Positions 35,989-44,144 of a DNA stretch of 64,000 nt are shown piece after piece. Every line of letters starts with the position of its first letter. The stretch's first letter is position 1. The position numbers and the translations under genes are program-made. The stretch spans positions 1 through 64,000 of the forward strand of contig NZ_CANLBS010000005.1 of assembly GCF_947488945.1 (NCBI RefSeq), in the 5' to 3' direction. Below the pieces are notes generated by a model, which was not told where the DNA came from, did no database searches, and saw nothing but the letters and a program-made list of their open reading frames with translations. Origin of the DNA: an uncultured Streptomyces sp. (GTDB lineage: Bacteria > Actinomycetota > Actinomycetes > Streptomycetales > Streptomycetaceae).

Positions 35989-38766
35989 TCAGACGTAGGG
36001 GATCGTCAGTACCGCGGCCTCCGTGCCGGTCTGCACCCGGGAGGCGGCGCTGCCCAGCGCGTTCCAGATCTCCAGGCGCACGGTCCCGCCGGCCAGGTTG
36101 CCCGGACTGCCGGTCACCGCCTTGGTTCCCACCGCCTGGGTGTACTCCTCCCATCCGGCGACCGGGTCGGTCGCGAAGTACCGGAAGGTCTCCACCCGGT
36201 CGAAGCTGCCGTTCCCGGTCAGGTCGTAGCTGACCCTGACCTGCGGGGCGAGCCCGACCACGGTGCCCGCGTCGACCCGGAGCCGGAAGGAGGTGGCCGC
36301 GCCGGAGGAGAGCGTCCCGGTGACGTTCCTGGCCTCGTAGACCGTCGGGCGGTACGGCGTTCCGTCCCGGTTGATCCCGTCGGCGGAGGCCACGGTGTCC
36401 GCGCCCGCCGCCCCGTCGGTGGCGGTGGTGAGGGTCCCGCCGGACTTCAGCCGGAAGGTGTTCCCGGTGGACGGGCCCGGCTCCTCGGGGTCGGGGCCAC
36501 TGCCGGCGCCCGTGCCGGTGGCCGTGGAGCGGGCGGGCACCGCGAGGGTCTTGCCGTCGGAGAAGGTGACGGTCCGCGCGGTGGAACCGTAGTTGTGGGC
36601 GGCGTAGGTGCGGACGCCGTTCTTGGTGAACACCGCCGAGGTCGGGATGTCGCCGCTCACCGCCGCGTCGGGCGCGCCCAGGCTGTCGAGGGTGGCGATC
36701 CAGTGGTAGGTGTGGGCCTTGGACTCACCCTGCTCGGGCGTGTATCCGCCGTTGCCCGCGTCCCACTTGGCCTTCGCCGCCGCCGGGTCGGCGAGCGACT
36801 CGAACTCCCACAGGATGTCGCGCCATTCGACGGCCGGTCCGCCGTTCTCGCGCTCCATCTCCGCGATGTTCCGCTTGACGGCGGCCTTGGCGCGGGCCAG
36901 GTGCAGCGATCCGCCGGTGACCGGCAGGACGTTGATGCCGTGGATCTCCTCCGGGTTCGCGGTCCACCAGGTCGAGTAGGCGCCGCCGCTCCCCCACACC
37001 ATGCCGACCGTGTCGTGGCCGAAGGCGCCGGGGAAGACCTGCTGGTCGGCGTCGAACCAGTACTGCGTGATCGCCTCGGACTCGGTGGTCAGCAGGTAGC
37101 TGCCGAGGTCGCGCAGCGCGGTGTCCCCGGTCGCCGCGCCCCACAGGACGAGTCCGGCGCTGAGGTTGACGGACTCGGAGGAGGATTCCTGGTTGTTGCC
37201 CGCCGCGAAGCCCTGGTGCCCGGAGGCCCAGCTGTGCCCGGCGTAGACGTCGAACCCGCGCAGGAACGGGAACGCGCTGTCGGTGCGGCTGGGGTTGGCG
37301 GTGTCGCGGACGAGGGTCTTGACCATGGTCCCCCACGCGGAGTCGGCGGCCCACGCCTGGTCGTACTGAGCGATGACGGCCGCCGCGTAGACGTAGTAGC
37401 TGTAGTGGAAGTGGTGGTCGTTGAGTTCGGTGTCGCTGCCGTACGAGGCCGGATAGCCGGTGAGCGTCTTCCAGTCCTTGTCGTAGCTGAACTCGCTCGC
37501 GCCGCCCGCCGTGAACCACTCCTGGAGACGGCCCTTCATCAGCCCGAGCAGCTTGTCGCGGACGGCGGTCTGGCCGATCTGGTCGGCGACCGGGACGAGT
37601 TGGGCGAGACGGCCGAGCGCCTTGCCCGTCCAGTAGGTGTCGGCGGCGCCGGAGAACGGGTCGGAGGCGTTCGCCACCTCGTTCAGGTAACCGGTGAGCC
37701 GGGCCTTGTCGACGCCCGCGGAGGCGGGCAGGGCGGGCAGCACGCCTGCGCTCTGCTGGTTGGTGGTGAAGGACGCGGACTCGCGCACCTTCATCGTCCC
37801 GCGCGGAGAGACGTAGGTCCAGGAGGTGAGGGCGTCCGTGGTGTGCAGCCACTGGTGGCGGTAGAGCGCCTGGATCGTGCCGCGCTCGGTACCCTCCTTC
37901 GCCTCGGTGGTCAGGGTGTACGTCGCCCTCACCGTGGAGCCGGTGGAGGCCCAGCTCACCGTGGAGCCCGTGACGAAGCTGAAGGCGTACTTCCGGTAGG
38001 TCGCGAGCGCGTCGGTGGACGGCAGCACGGCGAGCGAGAAGTAGTCCTTGCCGCCGAGTCCCGCGGTGATCGCGGTACCGGAGACGGACCAGTCGCTGCC
38101 GGTCGGGGCGAACAGCGCGTAGTGGTGGCCGGCCACCGTGATGCCGAGGACGTTGCCGTTGTCGGCGAAGACGGTGGGGGTGCCCGCCGTGGTGATGCGG
38201 GCGTCGCCGCCGGAACCCTTGGCGTACACGAACGGCATGCCGTGTCCGATGGTGGTGCGCAGGGTCCGGGTGCCGTCGGACCAGTAGGGGGTGACCGTCC
38301 AGTCCGACCAGTCGTCGGCCTTGGTGTCGGGGGACTGGAGACCGCTGAGGCCGACGGTGAGGTCGGCCCGGTGGGCGTACTCGTACTGACGGCCGTCGCC
38401 GACGATCGCGGGCGTGGTCGGATAGCCGACCTCCAGTCCGCCGGCGGTGGCCTGATAGGTGAGCGGGTGCCCGTACATGGGGGTGGAGTACGGGTTGTCG
38501 CCGTAGCGCTGGTAGGCGAGCGAGGACCACCAGTCGTTGGTGGGCACCGGCTTGTTCCTGGCCGCGGCGGTGAGCTTGGGGGTCACCGGGGCCCCGGTGT
38601 TGGTGGTGGGCCCTGACGTCCCGGCGGGGCGGGCGTCGCTGTAACTGCCCGCTCCTGCGGGGACGGTGGCGGCCACCGCGGGGGAAGCGGCGGGGCCCAG
38701 ACCTACGGCGGCCAGGGCGAGGGTGAGCGCCATCGCCGCGGCGGGTCTGAGGAGGGAGGCTCGCAT
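35989..38766 (-). CDS. Secreted GH81 endo-beta-1,3-glucanase (925 aa)
   Basis: Exported laminarinase/fungal-wall enzyme. Signal peptide 1-33 ('LRPAAAMALTLALAAVGLG'). GH81 domain about 45-720: 'PVPTNDWWSSLAYQRYGDNP' (start), 'ELNDHHFHYSYYVYAAAVIA' (Asp base region) and 'SWASGHQGFAAGNNQESSSE' with the conserved Glu pair. A C-terminal beta-sandwich (about 770-925, 'NTFRLKSGGTLTTATDG', 'RVSYDLTGNGSFDRVETFR') probably binds glucan; I do not assign a CBM number. ATG 38766 has GAGGTG upstream. The promoter at 38831 is followed immediately by a LacI-type operator at 38806. Confidence 0.93.
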   Translation of the reverse strand: MRASLLRPAAAMALTLALAAVGLGPAASPAVAATVPAGAGSYSDARPAGTSGPTTNTGAPVTPKLTAAARNKPVPTNDWWSSLAYQRYGDNPYSTPMYGHPLTYQATAGGLEVGYPTTPAIVGDGRQYEYAHRADLTVGLSGLQSPDTKADDWSDWTVTPYWSDGTRTLRTTIGHGMPFVYAKGSGGDARITTAGTPTVFADNGNVLGITVAGHHYALFAPTGSDWSVSGTAITAGLGGKDYFSLAVLPSTDALATYRKYAFSFVTGSTVSWASTGSTVRATYTLTTEAKEGTERGTIQALYRHQWLHTTDALTSWTYVSPRGTMKVRESASFTTNQQSAGVLPALPASAGVDKARLTGYLNEVANASDPFSGAADTYWTGKALGRLAQLVPVADQIGQTAVRDKLLGLMKGRLQEWFTAGGASEFSYDKDWKTLTGYPASYGSDTELNDHHFHYSYYVYAAAVIAQYDQAWAADSAWGTMVKTLVRDTANPSRTDSAFPFLRGFDVYAGHSWASGHQGFAAGNNQESSSESVNLSAGLVLWGAATGDTALRDLGSYLLTTESEAITQYWFDADQQVFPGAFGHDTVGMVWGSGGAYSTWWTANPEEIHGINVLPVTGGSLHLARAKAAVKRNIAEMERENGGPAVEWRDILWEFESLADPAAAKAKWDAGNGGYTPEQGESKAHTYHWIATLDSLGAPDAAVSGDIPTSAVFTKNGVRTYAAHNYGSTARTVTFSDGKTLAVPARSTATGTGAGSGPDPEEPGPSTGNTFRLKSGGTLTTATDGAAGADTVASADGINRDGTPYRPTVYEARNVTGTLSSGAATSFRLRVDAGTVVGLAPQVRVSYDLTGNGSFDRVETFRYFATDPVAGWEEYTQAVGTKAVTGSPGNLAGGTVRLEIWNALGSAASRVQTGTEAAVLTIPYV

Positions 38767-38805
38767 GGGCAGCACCTCGGGATCCAGAGGGGGGTGGAGC
38801 GTTCT

Positions 38806-38819
38806 TGAGAGCGCTCTCA
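38806..38819. promoter_or_regulatory. LacI-type operator TGAGAGCGCTCTCA upstream of GH81
   Basis: Perfect 14-bp palindrome, differing from the CebR box by one base pair per half-site (A for G at position 3). It lies about 5-18 nt downstream of the predicted transcription start, a classical repression position. Confidence 0.75.
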
Positions 38820-38830
38820 GATGCCAAGGA

Positions 38831-38859
38831 AAAGTAAAACTCCTGAACTCCCGCGTCAA
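38831..38859 (-). promoter_or_regulatory. Predicted promoter of GH81
   Basis: On the minus strand TTGACG (38854-38859), 17-bp spacer, TACTTT (38831-38836). The -35 matches 5/6 and the -10 only 3/6. The region is AT-rich for this genome. Confidence 0.5.
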
Positions 38860-39196
38860 TAGCCCTCACAGAAACGGCAGTTGCACGCACTCGGCGGCAA
38901 CGCCCAGCAGTCGTGTGTTCGAGACTTGACGACACCGGGTCACCTCGCCATCTCCCGCCCACGGAAGTGAGCGCCCGGCGCGCTCCGGCTCGGCGTCTCC
39001 CTCGCGGCACGGACGTCCACGACGACCACGACCGGCGGCCCGCCGAGGGCCCCGCACCGTCAACCTCGCCCGCATGCAAGGGATGTGAACGGCTCACCGA
39101 GCACCGGCCCGCACGGCGCGCCCCGGCCCACGCACGCACCCTCGCGCGGAAAACCCGCCCCGCCCCGGCAACCGACGGCGCGCCGGCGGCGACTGC

Positions 39197-39230
39197 GGGG
39201 TGCACCCCCACTCCACGGGGGTGCACCCCC
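39197..39230. promoter_or_regulatory. Paired GGGGTGCACCCC palindromes, 21 bp apart, upstream of GH43 arabinanase
   Basis: GGGGTGCACCCC at 39197-39208 and again at 39218-39229 (the second extends to 14 bp), starting exactly two helical turns apart, 90-123 bp before the GTG of the arabinanase. Plausible cooperative operator. The remainder of the 38767-39319 gap holds the GH81 promoter and operator and otherwise nothing recognisable. Confidence 0.5.
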
Positions 39231-39319
39231 GCCCCGTGGAGCGCGCACCCCGGCCGCGCCCCGCTCCGGAGCACGGCCCCACCCGTGCGCCCCGCCACCG
39301 ACCCCCCAAGGAGTCCCTC

Positions 39320-40291
39320 GTGAGCCGCACCCCGAGGAGAAGCCTCGCCGTCGTCACCGCCGCGTTCCTGCTGGCCCTCGTCCCGGGCAGCGCGTCCGCC
39401 TACCCCAACCCCGGTGCCGTCAACGGCGACGTCGTCGTCCACGATCCGAGCATGGTCCGCAGCTCCACGGGCCAGTACCTCCTGTACTCCACCGGCGAGG
39501 GCCTCCAGCTCCGGACCTCGTCCGACCGCACCTCCTTCGGCCGGTCCGGCAACGCCTTCACCAGCAAGCCGGGTTGGTGGAAGAACTACTCGTCGGCGTC
39601 CGACCCGTGGGCCCCGGACATCTCGTACCACGGCGGCAAGTACCTGATGTACTACGCCGTCTCGTCCTTCGGCTCCAACACCTCGGCGATCGGCCTGGCC
39701 GGCTCCACCACCGGGCAGGCCGGAAGCTGGAGCGACTACGGGATCGTGTACACGTCGAGCGCGTCGAGCGACTACAACGCCATCGACCCCAACCTGTTCG
39801 TGGACGACGACGGGAAGTGGTGGCTGTCCTTCGGCTCCTGGTGGACCGGGATCAAGATGATCCGGATCGACCCGTCGACGGGCAAGCAGTACGCCGGGGA
39901 CACCGCACGCCGCTCCCTCGCCTCCCGGCCCACCGGGACCAAGGCCGTCGAAGCCCCCACGATCGTGAAGCGGGGCGGCTTCTACTACCTCTTCGCCTCG
40001 TACGACACCTGCTGCGCCGGCACCGCCTCCACGTACAAGATCAAGGTGGGCAGGGCGACCAGCGTGACGGGGCCCTACAAGGACCGCGGCGGCGTCTCGC
40101 TGCTGTCCAACGGCGGGACGCCCGTTCTGGAGTCGCACGGCCGCTACATCGGCCCCGGCGGCCAGTCGGTCCTGTCCGACGTGGACGGCGATCTGCTCGT
40201 CTACCACTACTACGACGGCCAGGACAACGGCGCCCCGAAGCTCGGCGTCAACCTGCTGAACTGGAGCAGCGGTTGGCCGGTGGCCCGCTGA
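39320..40291 (+). CDS. Secreted GH43 arabinan endo-1,5-alpha-L-arabinanase-like enzyme (323 aa)
   Basis: Exported five-bladed propeller glycosidase of GH43, subfamily 5-like. Signal peptide 1-28 ('SLAVVTAAFLLALVPGSASA'). The inverting catalytic triad is visible: Asp in 'VVVHDPSMVR' (near residue 42), pKa-modulating Asp in 'YNAIDPNLFVDDDG', Glu in 'TKAVEAPTIVKR'. 'DPWAPDISYHGGKYLMYYAV' and 'ASYDTCCAGTASTYKI' are typical of arabinanases. No CBM is present. GTG 39320 has AAGGAG 8 nt upstream. It is divergent from GH81. Single-gene unit with a pair of palindromes upstream. Confidence 0.93.
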   Translation: MSRTPRRSLAVVTAAFLLALVPGSASAYPNPGAVNGDVVVHDPSMVRSSTGQYLLYSTGEGLQLRTSSDRTSFGRSGNAFTSKPGWWKNYSSASDPWAPDISYHGGKYLMYYAVSSFGSNTSAIGLAGSTTGQAGSWSDYGIVYTSSASSDYNAIDPNLFVDDDGKWWLSFGSWWTGIKMIRIDPSTGKQYAGDTARRSLASRPTGTKAVEAPTIVKRGGFYYLFASYDTCCAGTASTYKIKVGRATSVTGPYKDRGGVSLLSNGGTPVLESHGRYIGPGGQSVLSDVDGDLLVYHYYDGQDNGAPKLGVNLLNWSSGWPVAR

Positions 40292-40515
40292 CGCACCGGC
40301 GGGGCACGTCGCTTCGACCGCGTTAACGTCGCGTTGCGCCCTGTGGCGGCGCATGGCCGCGCGGCCAACAAAGTGGCACGCTCATGACATCTCCTCGGGA
40401 GTGCTTGCCCCGCCGGAACGCCCCCCGTCATCGTCGTTCGCGGCGGACGGAATCCCGTGCGCCGCAGCCATCGGCGCGCCGGATCCGGCGCGCCGCTGTT
40501 CGAGGAGATCCCCTG

Positions 40516-41727
40516 ATGACAGCAGCGCGCAACACCGGGCGGCACATCGCCGCCGCGATCGCCACCGCGACCACCGTGGCCTTGGCCGTCGGAGCGGGTG
40601 CCGCCTTACCCGCCCAGGCGGCGCAGCCCGAGGGCAGAGTCCTGCACGCCGGGTCGGCCGAGGCGGTGCCCGGCAGCTACATCGTCACGCTGAAGCCCTC
40701 CGCGGGCCTCAAGGCGAGCGCGGGCGCCGGCCGGGAGCTGATAGCCGGTTACGGCGGACGCATCAGTCGCACCTACACCTCGGCCCTCAACGGCTATGCG
40801 GCCTCCCTCAGCGACACGCAGGCCCGGCGGCTCGCCGCCGACCCCGCCGTCGCCTCGGTCGAACAGGACCAGAAGGTGCACTCGACCGCCACCCAGAGCA
40901 ACGCGCCCTGGGGCCTGGACCGCATCGACCAGACCAACCTCCCGCTCAGCGGCACGTACACCTACCCGGACTCGGGCGGCGGCTCCACCACCGTCTACGT
41001 CCTCGACACCGGCGTGCGCATCACCCACCAGGAGATCAGCGGCCGGGCGTCCTACGGCTACGACTTCGTCGACAACGACGCCGTCGCCCAGGACGGCGCG
41101 GGTCACGGCACGCACGTCGCCACCACCGTCGCCGGGTCCACCTACGGCGTGGCTAAGAAGGCGAAGATCGTCGCCGTGCGGGTGCTCGGGAACGACGGAT
41201 CCGGCACCACGGCCGGGGTGATCGCCGGGGTCGACTGGATCACCGCCAACCACGTCGCCTCCTCCGTCGCCAACGTGTCGCTCGGCGGCGGCGCCAGCAC
41301 CGCCCTGGACGACGCCGTGCGGCGGTCGATCGCCTCCGGGGTCACCTACTCCATCGCGGCCGGCAACGCGGGGGCCCTCGCCTCCTCCTACTCGCCCGCA
41401 CGGGTCGCCACCGCCCTCACCGTGGGAGCCACCACCAGGACGGACGCGCGGGCCACCTACTCCAACTACGGCCCGACGGTGGACCTCTTCGCCCCGGGTT
41501 CCGCCATCACGGCGGGCTGGAACACCTCCGACATCGCCACCTACACGGGCAACGGCACTTCCTTCGCCGCCCCGCACGTCTCGGGGGCCGCCGCGGTCTA
41601 CCTCACCAACCACCCCGGCGCGAGCCCGGCCTCCGTCGCCACCGCGCTCGTGAACGGGGCGACCTCCGGCGTCCTCACGGGCATCGGTTCGGGCTCCCCG
41701 AACAAGCTCCTCAAGCTCGTCCCGTGA
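40516..41727 (+). CDS. Secreted subtilisin-like serine protease, S8 family (403 aa), TTA codon 31
   Basis: Exported endopeptidase. Signal peptide 1-35, then an I9 propeptide ('VPGSYIVTLKPSAGL' to 'DPAVASVEQDQKV', about 50-122), then the mature enzyme of proteinase K type. Catalytic Asp in 'TVYVLDTGVRI', His in 'GAGHGTHVATTVAG', oxyanion Asn in 'SIAAGNAGALA', Ser in 'GNGTSFAAPHVSG'. GAGGAG lies 8 nt before ATG 40516. Codon 31 (40606-40608), inside the signal peptide, is TTA, so expression should be bldA-dependent, as for several Streptomyces extracellular proteases. A terminator follows at 41786. Confidence 0.95.
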   Translation: MTAARNTGRHIAAAIATATTVALAVGAGAALPAQAAQPEGRVLHAGSAEAVPGSYIVTLKPSAGLKASAGAGRELIAGYGGRISRTYTSALNGYAASLSDTQARRLAADPAVASVEQDQKVHSTATQSNAPWGLDRIDQTNLPLSGTYTYPDSGGGSTTVYVLDTGVRITHQEISGRASYGYDFVDNDAVAQDGAGHGTHVATTVAGSTYGVAKKAKIVAVRVLGNDGSGTTAGVIAGVDWITANHVASSVANVSLGGGASTALDDAVRRSIASGVTYSIAAGNAGALASSYSPARVATALTVGATTRTDARATYSNYGPTVDLFAPGSAITAGWNTSDIATYTGNGTSFAAPHVSGAAAVYLTNHPGASPASVATALVNGATSGVLTGIGSGSPNKLLKLVP

Positions 41728-41785
41728 CGGCACGACGGCACAGTGCCTGACCGCGTCGGAACCTGACGCGCCGACGGCCTGACGG

Positions 41786-41820
41786 CCGGGGCGCCCCCGG
41801 AAACACCGGGGACGCCCCGG
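41786..41820 (+). terminator. Terminator hairpin after subtilisin gene
   Basis: 15-nt arms (41786-41800, 41806-41820) pair at 14 of 15 positions, loop AAACA, no U-tract. It lies 59 bp after the stop. Confidence 0.75.
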
Positions 41821-41927
41821 GAAGGACCGGGGGACGCGTAGGGGCAACCGCCCGTACGCGTCCTTCGCCGCACCGCGACCACCGTCCCCGCCGGCCCACG
41901 CGGCGCCCGGTGTCTTCGGCACCCGGA

Positions 41928-42013
41928 GTGCACCCGAGCCCGTGCACCCCGGGCCCGTGCACCCCGAGCCCGTGCACCCCGGGCCCGTGCCCCTGGGCCG
42001 TGCACCCGGGCCC
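41928..42013. repeat. 15-bp tandem repeat array, six units (GTGCACCCCGRGCCC)
   Basis: Units begin at 41928, 41942, 41957, 41972, 41987 (13-bp decayed) and 42000. Purine alternation (GGGCCC/GAGCCC) suggests a 30-bp higher-order unit. The array lies in the 441-bp gap between the subtilisin and the VOC gene; the rest of that gap holds the terminator at 41786 and no recognised promoter. Confidence 0.85.
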
Positions 42014-42168
42014 TTCCACGAACGACCAGACAGCCGACGGCCGCGCCGTGGACTCCACGGGCGCCGACGCGGTCGAAGACGGCGATCCGGCCGTTCCGCG
42101 CCCGCACCACACCGGCGTCCCGACGTGTCACCGCGGGCATCAGGGGCGTCGGGGGCAAAGCTGGGGAC

Positions 42169-42543
42169 ATGACGACTTCTCTCGGCTCCCTCGTCCTCGG
42201 CACGCCCGATCCTCCGGCACTGGCCTCCTTCTACCGGGAACTCCTCGGCTGGCAGGTGGTGGAGAGCGACCCGGAGTGGGTGCGCCTGCGGTCCCCCGAG
42301 CAGGAGCGTCCCGGTCTCAGCTTCCAACGGGAGGCGGACCACATGCCTCCCGTCTGGCCGCAGCGCCCCGGCGCCCAGCAGATGCAGGCCCACCTGGACG
42401 TGGAGGTGGACGACCTCGCGGCGGAGACCGAGCGGGCCTGCGGGCTCGGCGCGACGCTGGAGCGGCACCAGCCCCAGGAGGACGTACGCGTCCTGCGTGA
42501 TCCCCACGGCCATCTCTTCTGCCTGTACCTCCCGGGCGCCTGA
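42169..42543 (+). CDS. VOC family protein (124 aa)
   Basis: Short glyoxalase/bleomycin-resistance-fold protein. 'LGSLVLGTPDPPALASFYRE' is the first module ('LASFYRELLGWQVV'), and 'MQAHLDVEVDDLAAETERA' opens the second with His. 'RVLRDPHGHLFCLYLPGA' is the usual C-terminal strand. Similar single-domain VOC proteins in Streptomyces are of unknown activity. It stands in the same direction as the following TetR gene, with 101 bp between them, so co-transcription is possible. Confidence 0.82.
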   Translation: MTTSLGSLVLGTPDPPALASFYRELLGWQVVESDPEWVRLRSPEQERPGLSFQREADHMPPVWPQRPGAQQMQAHLDVEVDDLAAETERACGLGATLERHQPQEDVRVLRDPHGHLFCLYLPGA

Positions 42544-42644
42544 GCACGGCGGGCGGGGCCGACGCGGGCAGAGACGGGCCGGGGGGCCGGCTGCCGGTCC
42601 CCTCGGCGCGCTCCCCCCTCGGCCCGCCCGCATACCGTGTCCCC

Positions 42645-43244
42645 ATGCCACACCTTTCCGACGAGCGTCGTGACCACTTCATGCGGGCGGCGATCGGCTG
42701 TTTCGCACACTCCGGTTACCGCCGCACCTCGATGGACTCGATCGCCCGCGCGGCCGCGGTTTCGCGGCCCGCCCTGTACCAGTACTTCCGCAACAAGGAA
42801 GAGGTCTTCCGGGCGGCGGCCGAGTGGGGGCTGAACCGCGTCGCGGCGCGGGCGGAGAGCGCCGCCGCGGCTCCCGGAAGCACGCCTGAGCGACTGCGGG
42901 CCGTACTGCTGCTGGTGCTGCACATGCACCGGACCCGCGACGGCCACGGCCGGCCCGGCGGGGAGTTCTACGCGGAACTGGTGGACGAGACGTACGCGCG
43001 CGCCCACGACGTGTGGCAGGCCTTCGAGACCCGCCTCCTGACGAGCCTCGCCGCGGTCCTCGCCCGGCACCCCGACGAACTGGGCCCCGCCGAGGCCGAC
43101 ATGACGGCGGAGGATGTCGCCCTGGTCCTGCTCTACGGCACGAAGGGCCTGGCCCTGCACGTGAACGACGCCGCCCTGGCCACCCGCGGACTGGGCCAGT
43201 TGGTGGACCTCACCGTGCGCGGCCTCGCCCCCCGGGACGCCTGA
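42645..43244 (+). CDS. TetR/AcrR family transcriptional regulator (199 aa)
   Basis: Predicted repressor. HTH: 'FMRAAIGCFAHSGYRRTSMD' followed by 'SIARAAAVSRPALYQYFRNK' (recognition helix). The C-terminal ligand domain is helical. ATG 42645 is kept; the upstream sequence has little Shine-Dalgarno character. Immediately downstream lies a two-gene unit (GXWXG protein, alcohol dehydrogenase) with an imperfect inverted repeat CTGACA-N14-TGTCAG at 43399 overlapping its promoter, the likely target. Confidence 0.88.
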   Translation: MPHLSDERRDHFMRAAIGCFAHSGYRRTSMDSIARAAAVSRPALYQYFRNKEEVFRAAAEWGLNRVAARAESAAAAPGSTPERLRAVLLLVLHMHRTRDGHGRPGGEFYAELVDETYARAHDVWQAFETRLLTSLAAVLARHPDELGPAEADMTAEDVALVLLYGTKGLALHVNDAALATRGLGQLVDLTVRGLAPRDA

Positions 43245-43398
43245 CGACCGCTCCGGCACACGCGGTGACCGGGGCGACGGGGGCAGGTCCCGGCACACCG
43301 CACCTCAACGCGTCGCCGGGGCAGGCGGTTTCACCACCTCCCGCTCCACGCCTCTCTCCTCCCGCCCCTCGCCTTTCTCACGTCCGGCCGGGGTCGTC

Positions 43399-43424
43399 CT
43401 GACATAATTCCTCTATAGTGTCAG
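43399..43424. promoter_or_regulatory. Inverted repeat CTGACA-N14-TGTCAG with embedded promoter elements
   Basis: The 26-bp element lies 19 bp before the GXWXG protein ATG. CATAAT and TATAGT hexamers (either could be a -10) sit inside the AT-rich spacer, so a bound repressor would block transcription. Candidate operator of the TetR at 42645. Confidence 0.6.
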
Positions 43425-43442
43425 CAGGCGAGAGGAGCCCTC

Positions 43443-43913
43443 ATGACGAACGCCGCGGAAGCCCGCGACCGCATCGCCGAGATCCGTCGCGACGGCGGCA
43501 GGACGACTCTCGACGAACTGGACGCTCTCTGGGCCGCCCTGCGGACCGTGCGCCCGCAGGAGATCCTCGGGCCGTGGCGCGGCAGCGAGTTCGTCTCGGG
43601 CCATCGCTTCGAGGGCGAGCTGCGCAAGGCCCGGTGGTACGGCAAGACCTTCCACTCCGTGACGGACGCCAAGCCCCTGATCTGCCGCGGCGACGACGGC
43701 GAGCTGTACTCGAACGTGGCCATGGGCAAGGGCGAGGCCAGCCTCTGGACGGTCGAATTCCGCGGCGAGCCGACGGCCACGATGGTCTACGACGGCCGGC
43801 CCGTGCTCGACCACTTCAAGCGGATCGACGACTCGACCCTGCTCGGCGTCATGAACGGCAAGGGCGTCCTGGACGAAGGCCGGCACTACTACTTCCTGCT
43901 CGACCGCGACTGA
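43443..43913 (+). CDS. GXWXG/DUF4334 domain protein (156 aa)
   Basis: Two-domain protein of unknown function. An N-terminal GXWXG module (residues 18-80, signature 'ILGPWRGSEF') is followed by a DUF4334-like C-terminal domain (residues 85-156, 'MVYDGRPVLDHFKRIDDSTL', 'LLGVMNGKG', 'YYFLLDRD'). The fold is expected to be lipocalin-like, perhaps binding a hydrophobic ligand. GAGAGGAG precedes ATG 43443. It is followed after 231 bp by the alcohol dehydrogenase; pairing of these two families is often seen, suggesting a shared small-molecule pathway. Probably controlled by the TetR at 42645. Confidence 0.88.
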   Translation: MTNAAEARDRIAEIRRDGGRTTLDELDALWAALRTVRPQEILGPWRGSEFVSGHRFEGELRKARWYGKTFHSVTDAKPLICRGDDGELYSNVAMGKGEASLWTVEFRGEPTATMVYDGRPVLDHFKRIDDSTLLGVMNGKGVLDEGRHYYFLLDRD

Positions 43914-44144
43914 CCACGGCCGGCCAGGACCGTCCGGCACCGACCCGACCTGGCACCGACCACGGCTGATGCGCCCCGCCGGAACCGTCTTCCCGCGCCG
44001 CGCGGCACCCGCCCGCCAGCCGCCTGCGCACGCGACCGGTGGCCCGATCCGCCCCACCATTCCCGGCCCCCGGCGTGCGAACGCCGCCGAGGGCCGCCCG
44101 CCGAGGACCGGGCGACACCGCCGTCGCCGAATCGAGGACCCAGC

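Noticed and set aside
33008..38616. Long plus-strand frames opposite GH9 and GH81 (about 880-890 codons each).
   Set aside because: Antisense shadows of the cellulase and glucanase. They are Val/Gly/Arg-rich with no recognisable domain and lie opposite genes with intact catalytic residues.
36725..40354. A very long open minus-strand frame (about 1200 codons) covering GH81 and GH43.
   Set aside because: High-GC shadow frame. It runs in a second frame through GH81 and antisense to GH43, is Arg/Gly/His/Pro-rich, has no family motif, and crosses divergent promoters and operators.
41928..42013. CRISPR array.
   Set aside because: Units are 15 bp and contiguous with no unique spacers, and there are no cas genes.
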